From positions 1 through 44,341 of the forward strand of contig JAQCBR010000021.1 of the NCBI GenBank assembly GCA_027621295.1: 44,341 nt of DNA, given 5' to 3'. Positions 8,825 through 15,848 of the stretch are shown in pieces (position 1 is the stretch's first letter; every line of letters begins with the position of its first letter). Below the pieces are notes generated by a model, which saw nothing but the letters and a program-made list of their open reading frames with translations, had not been told where the DNA came from and did no database searches. This DNA comes from Planctomycetota bacterium. Its GTDB lineage: Bacteria; Planctomycetota; UBA1135; UBA2386. Position numbers and translations under genes: made by a program.

Positions 8825-8906
8825 CTTCGGTCGGCGGCGCGCGAGGAGGCGAGCGGCCGCGCCGCGTCAGGCGACGCGACCGCGTGGAGGCGGCGACGCG
8901 CCCGGA

Positions 8907-9962
8907 TCAACCGAGATCGTCACCACCCTCGAGGAACTGCGAATAGAGGTCTAGGTGCTCGAGGAAGATCCCGGTCCCCCTCGCCACTGCCTCCAGCGGG
9001 TGGGCTGCGACGCGGGTCGGCAGCTCGGTCTCGCGCTCGACCAGCTCGGGCAGGCCTCGGAGCAGGCTGCCGCCACCACACATCGTGATGCCGGTCTGCA
9101 CGAGGTCGGCGGCCAGTTCGGGCGGCGTCCGCTCGAGCACGGACTTGATCGCTTCGACGATCTTGCGGACCGGTTCGGACAGCGCCTCGCGCACGTCGAC
9201 AGAGGTCAACACCGCACGCCGCGGGAGCCCGGTCAGCGAGTCCCGACCGCGGATCTCGACCTCGATCTCCTCGTCGAGAGGGATCGCCGAGCCGGCGGCC
9301 TTCTTCAGCTTCTCGGCGGTGATCTCGCCGATCAGCAGGTTGAACTTGGCGCGGATGTAGTGCTGGATCGCATCGCTGAAGTCGTCGCCCGCGACCCTCA
9401 GGCACTCACCCTCGACGACGTTGGCCAGCGAGATGACCGCGACCTCCGACGTGCCGCCGCCGATGTCGACGACCATGTGGCCCTGCGGCTCGTGGACCGG
9501 CAGCTCGGCGCCGATCGCCGCGGCCGTCGGCTCGTCGACGAGGAAGACGCGTCGCGCACCCGCACGCTCTGCGGATCCGATCACAGCGCGCTTCTCGACC
9601 ATCGTGATGCCCCAGGGCACCGCGATGACCACCTGTGGCTTCACGAAGGTCCGGCCCGGCTGCACGCGGCGCATGAAGTACCGCAGCATCTTCTCGGTGA
9701 TCTCGAAGTCCGCGATCACGCCGCTCTTCATCGGCCGGATGGCCTCGAAGATCGGCGGCGTGCGGCCGAGATACTCGAGCGCCGCGCGCCCGACGGCGTT
9801 GCCGTCGAGCAGGACCTCGTTGGTGCCCTTCCGAACCGCCACCACGGACGGCTCGTCGAGAACGATGCCACGGTCTCGGACCGCGACCAGGGTGTTGGCC
9901 GTCCCGAGGTCGATACCCATGTCGACCGCGAAGCGGTTCGTCAGCCACTCGACAGGCTTCAA
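8907..9962 (-). CDS. mreB: actin-like rod shape protein MreB
   Basis: 351 residues from the TTG at 9962, the normal MreB length. Nucleotide-binding motifs are clear: MGIDLGTANTLVAV (phosphate 1), VDIGGGTSEVAVISL (phosphate 2), and MCGGGSLLRGLPELVE (adenosine). VFLVDEPTAAAIGAELPV is also characteristic. MreB forms membrane-associated filaments that guide lateral peptidoglycan synthesis. The frame is open for a further 69 codons upstream, but that extension is not MreB-like. The TTG has GGAGGGG five bases upstream and yields the expected N-terminus KPVEWLTNRFAVDMGIDLG. It is the first gene of the operon running to rodA. A candidate -10 element, TATGGT, lies at 10059-10064. Confidence 0.95.
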   Translation of the reverse strand: MKPVEWLTNRFAVDMGIDLGTANTLVAVRDRGIVLDEPSVVAVRKGTNEVLLDGNAVGRAALEYLGRTPPIFEAIRPMKSGVIADFEITEKMLRYFMRRVQPGRTFVKPQVVIAVPWGITMVEKRAVIGSAERAGARRVFLVDEPTAAAIGAELPVHEPQGHMVVDIGGGTSEVAVISLANVVEGECLRVAGDDFSDAIQHYIRAKFNLLIGEITAEKLKKAAGSAIPLDEEIEVEIRGRDSLTGLPRRAVLTSVDVREALSEPVRKIVEAIKSVLERTPPELAADLVQTGITMCGGGSLLRGLPELVERETELPTRVAAHPLEAVARGTGIFLEHLDLYSQFLEGGDDLG

Positions 9963-9967
9963 GATCG

Positions 9968-9974
9968 CCCCTCC
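9968..9974 (-). promoter_or_regulatory. ribosome binding site deciding the mreB TTG start
   Basis: GGAGGGG on the minus strand lies five bases before the TTG at 9962. It decides the start of mreB against the longer open frame, which has no MreB-like sequence. Confidence 0.7.
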
Positions 9975-10058
9975 ATCTGGTGCCACACGCGCCGGATTCC
10001 GTGCCTCGGAAACCGGACTCCGCGCAGCACTGACCGTTGCTGCGCGCGCGCCGGTGAG

Positions 10059-10064
10059 ACCATA
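10059..10064 (-). promoter_or_regulatory. candidate -10 element upstream of mreB
   Basis: The minus strand reads TTGCTATGGT here, matching the GCTANNNT pattern seen at other gene starts in the window. Transcription would begin near 10052, giving a leader of about 90 bases that contains the mreB Shine-Dalgarno sequence. No good -35 hexamer is visible. Confidence 0.35.
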
Positions 10065-10158
10065 GCAATTGCCGCAGCGAATGCGAGGCTCACGGGCGCT
10101 GCGAGCGCGAGATCCTCGCGCTCTGCACGGCGTCTCGACGCCGCTCCACGAACGAGAA

Positions 10159-10189
10159 GAGGGCCGCATCCCAGGGGGAGGCGACCCTC
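10159..10189 (-). terminator. imperfect hairpin downstream of the small membrane protein gene
   Basis: The arms GAGGGCCGC (10159-10167) and GCGACCCTC (10181-10189) pair with one C-A mismatch around a 13-base loop. On the minus strand it lies about 65 bases past the stop at 10255 and is followed by TTCTCGTTCG, a weak T-rich tail. It would separate that gene from mreB. The rest of the 292-base gap before mreB holds the tandem repeat at 10197-10244 and the -10 element above. Confidence 0.3.
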
Positions 10190-10196
10190 GTCGAGC

Positions 10197-10244
10197 ACGC
10201 CTCGCGGCGCGCCAGCGGACACGCCTCGCGGCGCGCCAGCGGAA
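10197..10244. repeat. two tandem copies of a 24-base repeat
   Basis: Bases 10197-10220 and 10221-10244 match at 23 of 24 positions. Each unit contains the palindrome GGCGCGCC. The repeat lies just past the stop of the small membrane protein gene, between it and mreB. Possible roles are a protein-binding site, a 3'-end structure or a recent slippage duplication; nothing in the sequence decides between them. Confidence 0.9.
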
Positions 10245-10254
10245 CGGACCCGGA

Positions 10255-10452
10255 TCAGGCCGGGTAGCGGCCGCTCATCATGATCACGAGGACCAGCGAG
10301 CCGATCAGCGCGAGAGTCGTCGTCAGGACGATGCCGTCCTCGAACGTCAGCCCACCCTGGACCTGCTCGATGCCCTGCTCGTCGACGACGCGGACGTCGG
10401 CCTTCTTTGCGCGCGCCGGCTTGGCGCTGTCACCCTTGGACTTGCGTGCCAT
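10255..10452 (-). CDS. small single-pass membrane protein
   Basis: 65 residues. The N-terminal half is basic and soluble (MARKSKGDSAKPARAKKADV). A hydrophobic helix at about residues 41-60 (IVLTTTLALIGSLVLVIMMS) ends the protein almost at the membrane, so it is probably a tail-anchored or C-terminally inserted protein. The ATG is preceded by AAGGAG about ten bases upstream, which supports a real gene despite the small size. The coiled-coil membrane protein gene lies 91 bases upstream on the same strand, with a GC-rich hairpin between them, and mreB follows downstream. I do not recognise the family. It may act with the upstream coiled-coil protein at the inner membrane, judged only from adjacency. 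Confidence 0.75.
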   Translation of the reverse strand: MARKSKGDSAKPARAKKADVRVVDEQGIEQVQGGLTFEDGIVLTTTLALIGSLVLVIMMSGRYPA

Positions 10453-10499
10453 CTCAGTTGACTCCTTGCAGAGGGGAGGGACGCGGCGCCGCGAGCGGC

Positions 10500-10514
10500 G
10501 GCCGGGTCCCGGCC
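10500..10514. other. perfect GC hairpin between two co-directional genes
   Basis: GGCCGG (10500-10505), loop GTC, CCGGCC (10509-10514). It lies in the 91-base gap between the coiled-coil gene and the small membrane protein gene. No T-tract follows on the minus strand, so it could be an RNA-processing or stability element or a partial terminator that sets different expression of the two genes. Confidence 0.4.
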
Positions 10515-10543
10515 CGGATTAGCGATCCCCTGGAGGACGCGCC

Positions 10544-11398
10544 TCAGTTGGTGACGGTCGTAGCCTGGTCGCCCGGCAGGATGTCCCGGCCGGTCGAGCG
10601 GGTCACGCGGCAGAACGCGAACTTGCCGTCCACGCTCGTGACGACGGCTTCACCCTTGTAGGTGCTGCCGGAGTAGATCGCGAACGAGTAGCCCGCCTTG
10701 CAGCCCGCGTCGGCCGGATCGTCGGTGATCAGGACGGTGACCAGCTTGCCGGCCGCATCGACGCGCTCGACGGCGCCGACGAGCTTCGGCTGGGCCAGCT
10801 CGAGGATGCCCGGGGCGCGGGTGCGGACGATGTCGAGGAGGACGTCCTTCTCGCGGATCGTCTGCTCGAGCGAGGCGATCGAGCCGTCGCGATCGCCGAC
10901 GGTCGACTCCAGCGACGCGATGCGGTCGTTGGCGTCGCGCAGGTCACGCTCGGCGACTTCCATCTTGCGGACCGCCTCGTCGCGCTGGCTGCCGGCCTTG
11001 ATCGCCGTCTGCGTCGCTTCGGTGTACTGCTCGGTCGCGGTGTCGATGCTCGACTTGATCGTCGCGTAGTTCGACTGCTGCGCCGTCAGGTCAGCCTGGA
11101 TCGTGTTGAGCTGACGCGCGAGACGCTCGTTCTCGGCGCGGAGCTCCTGGTTGTCGTTCTCGAGCGAGTTCTTCGCCGCCTCGGAAGCCGTCAGCTTGCG
11201 ATCCAGATCGCGCTTGTCGGATTCGACGGCCTGGACCTGCTGGGTCAGGCTTTCGACCTGCGTCGTCTTCTCGGCCTGCACGGTGTCGTGCTTGGCCTTC
11301 CAGTCCGTGGCCTTCTGCAGGTACACGCCGGAGAAGTAGACGAACGCACCTGCCAGGAACAGGTTCAGAACGATGAAGGTGCGACCAACTGGGCTCAT
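10544..11398 (-). CDS. membrane-anchored coiled-coil protein with C-terminal beta domain
   Basis: 284 residues. One N-terminal membrane helix (about 7-27, FIVLNLFLAGAFVYFSGVYL) is followed by a long coiled coil (about 30-195) with clear heptads, then a compact C-terminal domain (about 200-284). That domain contains LVGAVERVDAAGKLVTVLI and an AGYSFAIYSGSTYKGEAVVTSV segment. The C-terminal pattern resembles a small beta-barrel seen after coiled coils in planctomycete envelope proteins (family resemblance from memory). The topology parallels MreC: cytoplasmic tip, membrane helix, coiled coil, beta domain in the periplasm. A structural or wall-linked role near the elongation operon is therefore possible but unproven. 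A strong promoter (11630-11657) gives it a leader of about 225 bases. AGGAG lies 12 bases before the ATG. Confidence 0.8.
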   Translation of the reverse strand: MSPVGRTFIVLNLFLAGAFVYFSGVYLQKATDWKAKHDTVQAEKTTQVESLTQQVQAVESDKRDLDRKLTASEAAKNSLENDNQELRAENERLARQLNTIQADLTAQQSNYATIKSSIDTATEQYTEATQTAIKAGSQRDEAVRKMEVAERDLRDANDRIASLESTVGDRDGSIASLEQTIREKDVLLDIVRTRAPGILELAQPKLVGAVERVDAAGKLVTVLITDDPADAGCKAGYSFAIYSGSTYKGEAVVTSVDGKFAFCRVTRSTGRDILPGDQATTVTN

Positions 11399-11629
11399 CG
11401 TGCCAGGAAACTCCTAAAGAGGGTGGGCGCCGGCGAGAGCCGGTCCGGAGAGGAAGCGTGCGATCGGGTCGGTTGACCGCGGTCGGAGGAGGCCTCCGGC
11501 GCGGGTGAACCGGGAAACAGAACGTTCGAGTGAGCGAGCTCCGTGTGGGCATCCTGCGCGGGAATTCCACCCAGGGTCGCTCGGACCCGGCGACGACAGC
11601 GAGGGGAAACCGCCGCAGCCGCGGGGCGA

Positions 11630-11657
11630 ATGCTAGCCCGGGCTCGGGTCGGGTCAA
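11630..11657 (-). promoter_or_regulatory. sigma-70-type promoter, TTGACC-16-TAGCAT
   Basis: On the minus strand TTGACC (11657-11652) and TAGCAT (11635-11630) are separated by 16 bases, the best two-box promoter in the window. The -35 box overlaps the lnt stop codon at 11654-11656. Transcription would start near 11623 and run to the coiled-coil gene at 11398. The 255-base gap it crosses holds no gene and contains a small hairpin, CCGGC/GCCGG, at 11430-11443. Confidence 0.65.
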
Positions 11658-13168
11658 GGTTCGCGATCCGGCTCCCGCATCTTTCGGTGCCCGGAGATCA
11701 GGGCTCCGAACGCCAGCAGGCCGGCGAGCCAGGACAGCCCGAGGACCGCGCCCCGGACCCGCCCGACCCACGGGGACATGGCGCCGGGCCCGAGCGGCAC
11801 CCGCACCGGGACGACCTGGGGCCCCTCCCCCGGCGCCCGCGGCAGCTCGACCGGGATCGAACCGTCCGGGAGGACGAGACACGAGACTCCGTCCACGGTG
11901 GACCGCAGGACGGGGGTCCCCGTCTCCATCGCCCGGATCCGCGACATCGCGACCATCTGCTCGAGTTCGCCGCCCTGCAGGTACCACGACTCGTTCGAGA
12001 GCACGGCGAGGAGCCGCGCCCCGTCGCCGACGGCCTCGCGGGCGACCCAGCCGAACGCGTTGTCGAAGCAGGTCAGCGCGGCGATCGGCACCCCGGCGAC
12101 GTCGAGCGGCGGGCGCCTCCGGCCGTCGAGCTGGTCCGGGCGGTAGCCGATGATCTGTTGGAAGAGGTCCAGGACCGGCTCACGCAGCCCACCGGGGAGC
12201 CACGCGACGAAGGGCGCCCGCTCCCCGCCCGGCACCGAGACCCGCTTCTCGTGGAGTCCGGCGAGGCTCCCGTCGGCAGCGAGCAGGACAGCCACCGTGC
12301 GACGACCATCGCCGGCCCGCCACAGCGTCCCCGCGAGGAGCCGCATCCCGTCGCCGATCGGCGGCGGGACCCGGCGCACGAACCCCGGCACGTCACCCTC
12401 GAGCGGCCATGGCCATGCGCTCTCGGGCCAGACCACGAGCTGCGCGCGCGGATTCTCGAGCGCAGCGCTCCGCGTCGCATCGGCGAGGGCGGTGAACCCG
12501 TCCGACTGGCGCTCGAACACCCGGGGGAAGTCCGACTGCACGAGGAGCACCTCGAGCACGTCCGGCTCGGTCGCGCCGTCCTCGGCGACCAGCGAACCAC
12601 CCCAGGACGCAGCCAAGAACAGCAGGATGCCAGGCCCCAGCGAGCCGACCGCCGCTGCCCGCGGACGCCCGAGGAGCTCGGCCAGCCCCGCCGCCAAGAG
12701 GCCGAGCAGGAAGTTGAGCAGGCACTCACCGCCGACGCGGACAGGGGCGAGGAGCGTCGGCCACTCGGACAGGCAGTGCGCTACCTGGCCGTGCGGATAG
12801 CTGATCTCCGGGGCGTGGGCCCGGGCCCAGGAAGTCGCGGCGAGGCCGGCTGCGAACGCCCAGGGTCCGAGCCTCGACGGCGCGCCGCGCACGAAGACGG
12901 CGATCGCCGCGGTGTAGAAGCCGCCGAGGGCACCGATCGCGAGGTAGCCCGGCCCCGTCACGTGCCGCAGCGACCACGAGAACCAGAGCACGTGGACGGC
13001 GCCGACCAGGTAGGCCAGCCGCGCGGGCCTATCGGCGTCGCGGACCAGCAGGTAGAGCGCCGCGAGGGCCGGCACCGCGAGGAGCCCGCCGCCCGCGAAC
13101 CACGCCGGCGGAGTCGCTGCGCACAGACCGACCGCGGCGAGCGCGGCGAGCCCCACGGCCCGCGTCAT
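11654..13168 (-). CDS. lnt: apolipoprotein N-acyltransferase
   Basis: 504 residues. An N-terminal block of membrane helices (about 1-205) is followed by a periplasmic nitrilase-type domain (about 210-465) and a final membrane helix (about 475-495), the standard Lnt layout. The catalytic triad is visible: Glu249 in VVWPESAW, Lys308 in HEKRVSVPGGE, and Cys367 in LTCFDNAF, corresponding to E. coli Glu267, Lys335 and Cys387. The enzyme adds the third acyl chain to lipoproteins in the inner membrane. After the nucleophile this protein reads Cys-Phe-Asp where E. coli has Cys-Tyr-Glu, a conservative change worth noting. The ATG overlaps the moeA stop by four bases, indicating an moeA-lnt operon. Confidence 0.92.
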   Translation of the reverse strand: MTRAVGLAALAAVGLCAATPPAWFAGGGLLAVPALAALYLLVRDADRPARLAYLVGAVHVLWFSWSLRHVTGPGYLAIGALGGFYTAAIAVFVRGAPSRLGPWAFAAGLAATSWARAHAPEISYPHGQVAHCLSEWPTLLAPVRVGGECLLNFLLGLLAAGLAELLGRPRAAAVGSLGPGILLFLAASWGGSLVAEDGATEPDVLEVLLVQSDFPRVFERQSDGFTALADATRSAALENPRAQLVVWPESAWPWPLEGDVPGFVRRVPPPIGDGMRLLAGTLWRAGDGRRTVAVLLAADGSLAGLHEKRVSVPGGERAPFVAWLPGGLREPVLDLFQQIIGYRPDQLDGRRRPPLDVAGVPIAALTCFDNAFGWVAREAVGDGARLLAVLSNESWYLQGGELEQMVAMSRIRAMETGTPVLRSTVDGVSCLVLPDGSIPVELPRAPGEGPQVVPVRVPLGPGAMSPWVGRVRGAVLGLSWLAGLLAFGALISGHRKMREPDREP

Positions 13169-14400
13169 GCCCGGGCGACCCGTCCGACGCAGGGGAGGAA
13201 CGGCACGGGCCCGACCTCGCCCGGTTCGGCGCCGGCCGGGATCACCGCGTAACCGTCCGCGCCCAGCAACCCGAACGGATCTCCGCTGGGACGAACGGGG
13301 GCCAGGACTGCCTCGGCCACACCCTCGCGCGTCGTCGCGAGCCGCGCGGGCACCGCCTGGGCGCGCCGATTCCGCCGCGGCAGCGCACCGCCGACGCGGA
13401 CCTGCTGCGCGGGCGCGACCTCTCCCCCACCGAACCGGACCAGGAACGGCGCGACGAACAGGTCGAACGTCGTGAAGGACGAGGCCGGGTTCCCGGGCAG
13501 CCCGAACACCGCCGCGCGACGTCCCCGCGCCACGCCGAAGAACGTCGGCTTGCCCGGCTTGAGCGCCACGCCGTGGAAGACCTCTTCCACGCCGAGCTCG
13601 TGGAGCTGGCCGTGCACGAGGTCGTGCGTGCCCTTCGAAACGCCGCCGACCGTGACCAGCACGTCGGCGGCGAGGCCCTGCTCGAGAGCGGCGCGGAGCG
13701 TGGCCGGGTCGTCGCCGACGATCCCGGCTCGGACCGCCTCACCGCCGCACGCTCGGACCTTGGCCGCGAGTGCCCAGGAATTGCTGTCACGGACCTGGTG
13801 GAGCAGAGGAGTCTCGCCGACGTCGACGACCTCGTCCCCGGTGGAGACGATGACCACGCGCGGACGACGGACGACCGGGACCTCGGTCCGCCCGAGCACG
13901 GCGAGGGCCCCGATCTCGGCGGGACCGATCCAGGTCCCCGCCCGGAGGACCACGCTGCCCGCGGCGACCTCCGAGCCCTCGGGGCGGATGTTCGCGCCGC
14001 GCGGCACTTCGGCCGTCAGCGCCACCTCGGTCGCGCCGTCGACGAAGCCGTCGGTGTCCTCGACCATCGCCACCCGGTCGGCCCCCACGGGGACGACGCC
14101 CCCCGTCATGATCCGCACCGCCTCCCCGGGAGCCAGCTCCGCCCCGAACGGGTGACCGGCGAGCGCCGCACCGCGCAGCCGGAACCGCGAGCCCGCGGCC
14201 GCGCTGCCGGCACCGGCGTGCAGCGCGAACCCGTCCATCGCAGAGCGGTCGGCGGTGGGCCACGGTTCGGCGCAAGCGAGGTCCTCGGCGAGCGCGTGGC
14301 CCAGGCTGTCGGCGAGCGGGACGAGGCACTGTTCGCTGCAGCGCCAGGCCCGTTCGAGGACCAGACGACGCGCGCGCTCGAGATCGAGGAGTTCGGCCAT
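13165..14400 (-). CDS. moeA: molybdopterin molybdenumtransferase MoeA
   Basis: 411 residues, normal for MoeA. Landmarks are PWPTADRSAMDGFAL near residue 50, AVRIMTGGVVPVGADRVAMVED, RPRVVIVSTGDEVVDVG, VRDSNSWALAA, the molybdopterin-binding stretch LVTVGGVSKGTHDLV, and KPGKPTFFGVARGRRAAVFGLPGNPASSFTTF. The enzyme inserts molybdate into molybdopterin to give active molybdenum cofactor in the cytoplasm. No other cofactor gene or molybdoenzyme is present in the window. It overlaps lnt by four bases, and this pairing is not functionally obvious. It diverges from the RND adaptor gene across 189 bases. No Shine-Dalgarno sequence or -10 box is obvious before the ATG. Confidence 0.95.
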   Translation of the reverse strand: MAELLDLERARRLVLERAWRCSEQCLVPLADSLGHALAEDLACAEPWPTADRSAMDGFALHAGAGSAAAGSRFRLRGAALAGHPFGAELAPGEAVRIMTGGVVPVGADRVAMVEDTDGFVDGATEVALTAEVPRGANIRPEGSEVAAGSVVLRAGTWIGPAEIGALAVLGRTEVPVVRRPRVVIVSTGDEVVDVGETPLLHQVRDSNSWALAAKVRACGGEAVRAGIVGDDPATLRAALEQGLAADVLVTVGGVSKGTHDLVHGQLHELGVEEVFHGVALKPGKPTFFGVARGRRAAVFGLPGNPASSFTTFDLFVAPFLVRFGGGEVAPAQQVRVGGALPRRNRRAQAVPARLATTREGVAEAVLAPVRPSGDPFGLLGADGYAVIPAGAEPGEVGPVPFLPCVGRVARA

Positions 14401-14464
14401 GGGCAGGAGGGATTTCGGTCAGTGCGGCACGCGAGCCAAGGTCGCCGCCGGGGTCCCGAGCCCG

Positions 14465-14470
14465 TAGAGT
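14465..14470 (+). promoter_or_regulatory. weak -10 candidate for the RND operon
   Basis: TAGAGT in the gap between divergent moeA and the efflux adaptor. Transcription from it would begin near 14477, upstream of both possible adaptor starts (ATG 14500 and GTG 14590). The preceding bases are CCG rather than GC, and no -35 box is clear. Confidence 0.25.
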
Positions 14471-14589
14471 GCACCCGCGCGCTCGCCGAAGAAAGGGCGA
14501 TGGATCCGTCGGCGCGCCGCCCACGAAGGGGCCCGCTCTTCGCGCGCGGTGAGCGACCGACCACGACTCGCCCGAGCACACCTCCTCCC

Positions 14590-15843
14590 GTGACCCGACG
14601 CTCCCCGTCCAGCTTCCTCGCCGCAGGTCTCGCCGCGGCACTCGCCGCCTGCAGCTCCGGCGAGAAGACGCCGCCCAAGCCTGCCCCCGACCCCTCCGCT
14701 CCGAGCGCCGTGTCCGAGACCCCTCTGGTGCGCGTGACGCGCCTGGAGCAGCGGCCGGTCCGGCGGACGATCGAGACCACGAGCTACCTGGAGTCCGAGC
14801 ACAAGGTGACGGTCCAGTCGAAGGTCGCCGGGCGCGTCGTCCAGGTCCACGCCGACGAGGGCGAGACCGTCAAGGCGGGCACCCTGCTCGCGACGCTCGA
14901 CGACCGCGAGGCGATGTCCGCGCTCCGCCAGGCGGAGATCCAGCTCCAGGACCGCAGGGTCCGGTTCGAACTGGCGGGACTCGAAGCAGAGGCGGCCGCC
15001 CAGCGCGTCGACCAGGCGCGGGTCGAGCGTGACAAGGCGAAATCGCAGCACCTGCGGAACCTCGAGATCGACCCCGGACTGATCTCCGAGAAGGAGCTCG
15101 AGGACGCGCGCTTCGCGCTGGAAGCCGCCGAGGAGGCGCTGCAGGTCGCCGAGGTCCAGGAGCGCAAGGCCAAGCTCGAGATCTCGGCCGCGGAGAACGC
15201 GATCTCCGAGCTCGAAGCCCGCGTCGAGGCCGAGCGCATCCGGCTCAGCGAGCACGAGATCCGCGCACCGCTCGACGGCGTGATCGCCGAACGCATGGTG
15301 CGCGGCGGTGAGACGATCACCGCCGCGACCGATCTTTTCCTCGTCGTCGATCAGCTCGCGCTGGTCTCCTACCTGAGGCGCCCGCAGCGCGAACTCGGCG
15401 TGATCCAGGGTGCGAAGGACGTGACGTTCGAGTGCGACGCTGTTCCGGACCACGAGTTCCGCGCGGCCATCGACTTCGTCAGCCCTGTCGTCGACGAGAC
15501 CTCCGGCTCGTTCCGCATCAGGGTCCGCGTCGTCCAAGACGATGACCTCGCCAGCGTGCTGCGGCCCGGCATGTTCGTCCGCGCGCGCATCTACGCGGAG
15601 GACGAGCGCGAGGCGCTGATGATCCCCAAGGCAGCGCTGCTGAACGAGGGCGCGGTCAGCGTCGCGTTCGTGGTGCGGGACGGCATCGCACGCCGAGTCG
15701 TCGTCGATCCGGGCATCGAGGAGCGGGACTTCGTCGAGTGCCGCAACCTCGGGCCGGAGGGACTCGCAGCCGGCGACCTGATCGTCACCAGCGGCCAGCA
15801 GTCGCTCGTCGACAACACCCCGGTCGACACGGCCGAGAACTGA
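14590..15843 (+). CDS. RND efflux periplasmic adaptor (HlyD/MdtA family), lipoprotein
   Basis: 417 residues from the GTG at 14590. The signal sequence ends in the lipobox LAAC (ALAAALAACSSGEK), so the mature protein is lipid-anchored. A split lipoyl domain follows (VTVQSKVAGRVVQVHADEGETVKAGTLLATLDD), with an alpha-helical coiled-coil hairpin (about 115-225), the second lipoyl half (ISEHEIRAPLDGVIAERMVRGGETI pattern) and a beta-barrel plus membrane-proximal domain (RPGMFVRARIYAEDEREALMIPKAAL). Adaptors of this family link an inner-membrane RND pump to an outer-membrane channel. The frame is open upstream. ATG 14500, preceded by AAAGGG, is the alternative start and would add 30 residues before the signal. 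The first RND gene begins five bases after the stop. No outer-membrane channel gene is present. Confidence 0.9.
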   Translation: MTRRSPSSFLAAGLAAALAACSSGEKTPPKPAPDPSAPSAVSETPLVRVTRLEQRPVRRTIETTSYLESEHKVTVQSKVAGRVVQVHADEGETVKAGTLLATLDDREAMSALRQAEIQLQDRRVRFELAGLEAEAAAQRVDQARVERDKAKSQHLRNLEIDPGLISEKELEDARFALEAAEEALQVAEVQERKAKLEISAAENAISELEARVEAERIRLSEHEIRAPLDGVIAERMVRGGETITAATDLFLVVDQLALVSYLRRPQRELGVIQGAKDVTFECDAVPDHEFRAAIDFVSPVVDETSGSFRIRVRVVQDDDLASVLRPGMFVRARIYAEDEREALMIPKAALLNEGAVSVAFVVRDGIARRVVVDPGIEERDFVECRNLGPEGLAAGDLIVTSGQQSLVDNTPVDTAEN

Positions 15844-15848
15844 CGCAC

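Noticed and set aside
9963..10169. 69-codon N-terminal extension of MreB
   Set aside because: Not MreB-like; the TTG at 9962 has GGAGGGG at five bases and gives the family N-terminus.
10197..10244. CRISPR-like repeat
   Set aside because: Only two units, directly adjacent with no spacer and no cas genes nearby.
11543..13252. 569-codon open frame on the plus strand
   Set aside because: Antisense to lnt, whose catalytic triad is intact.
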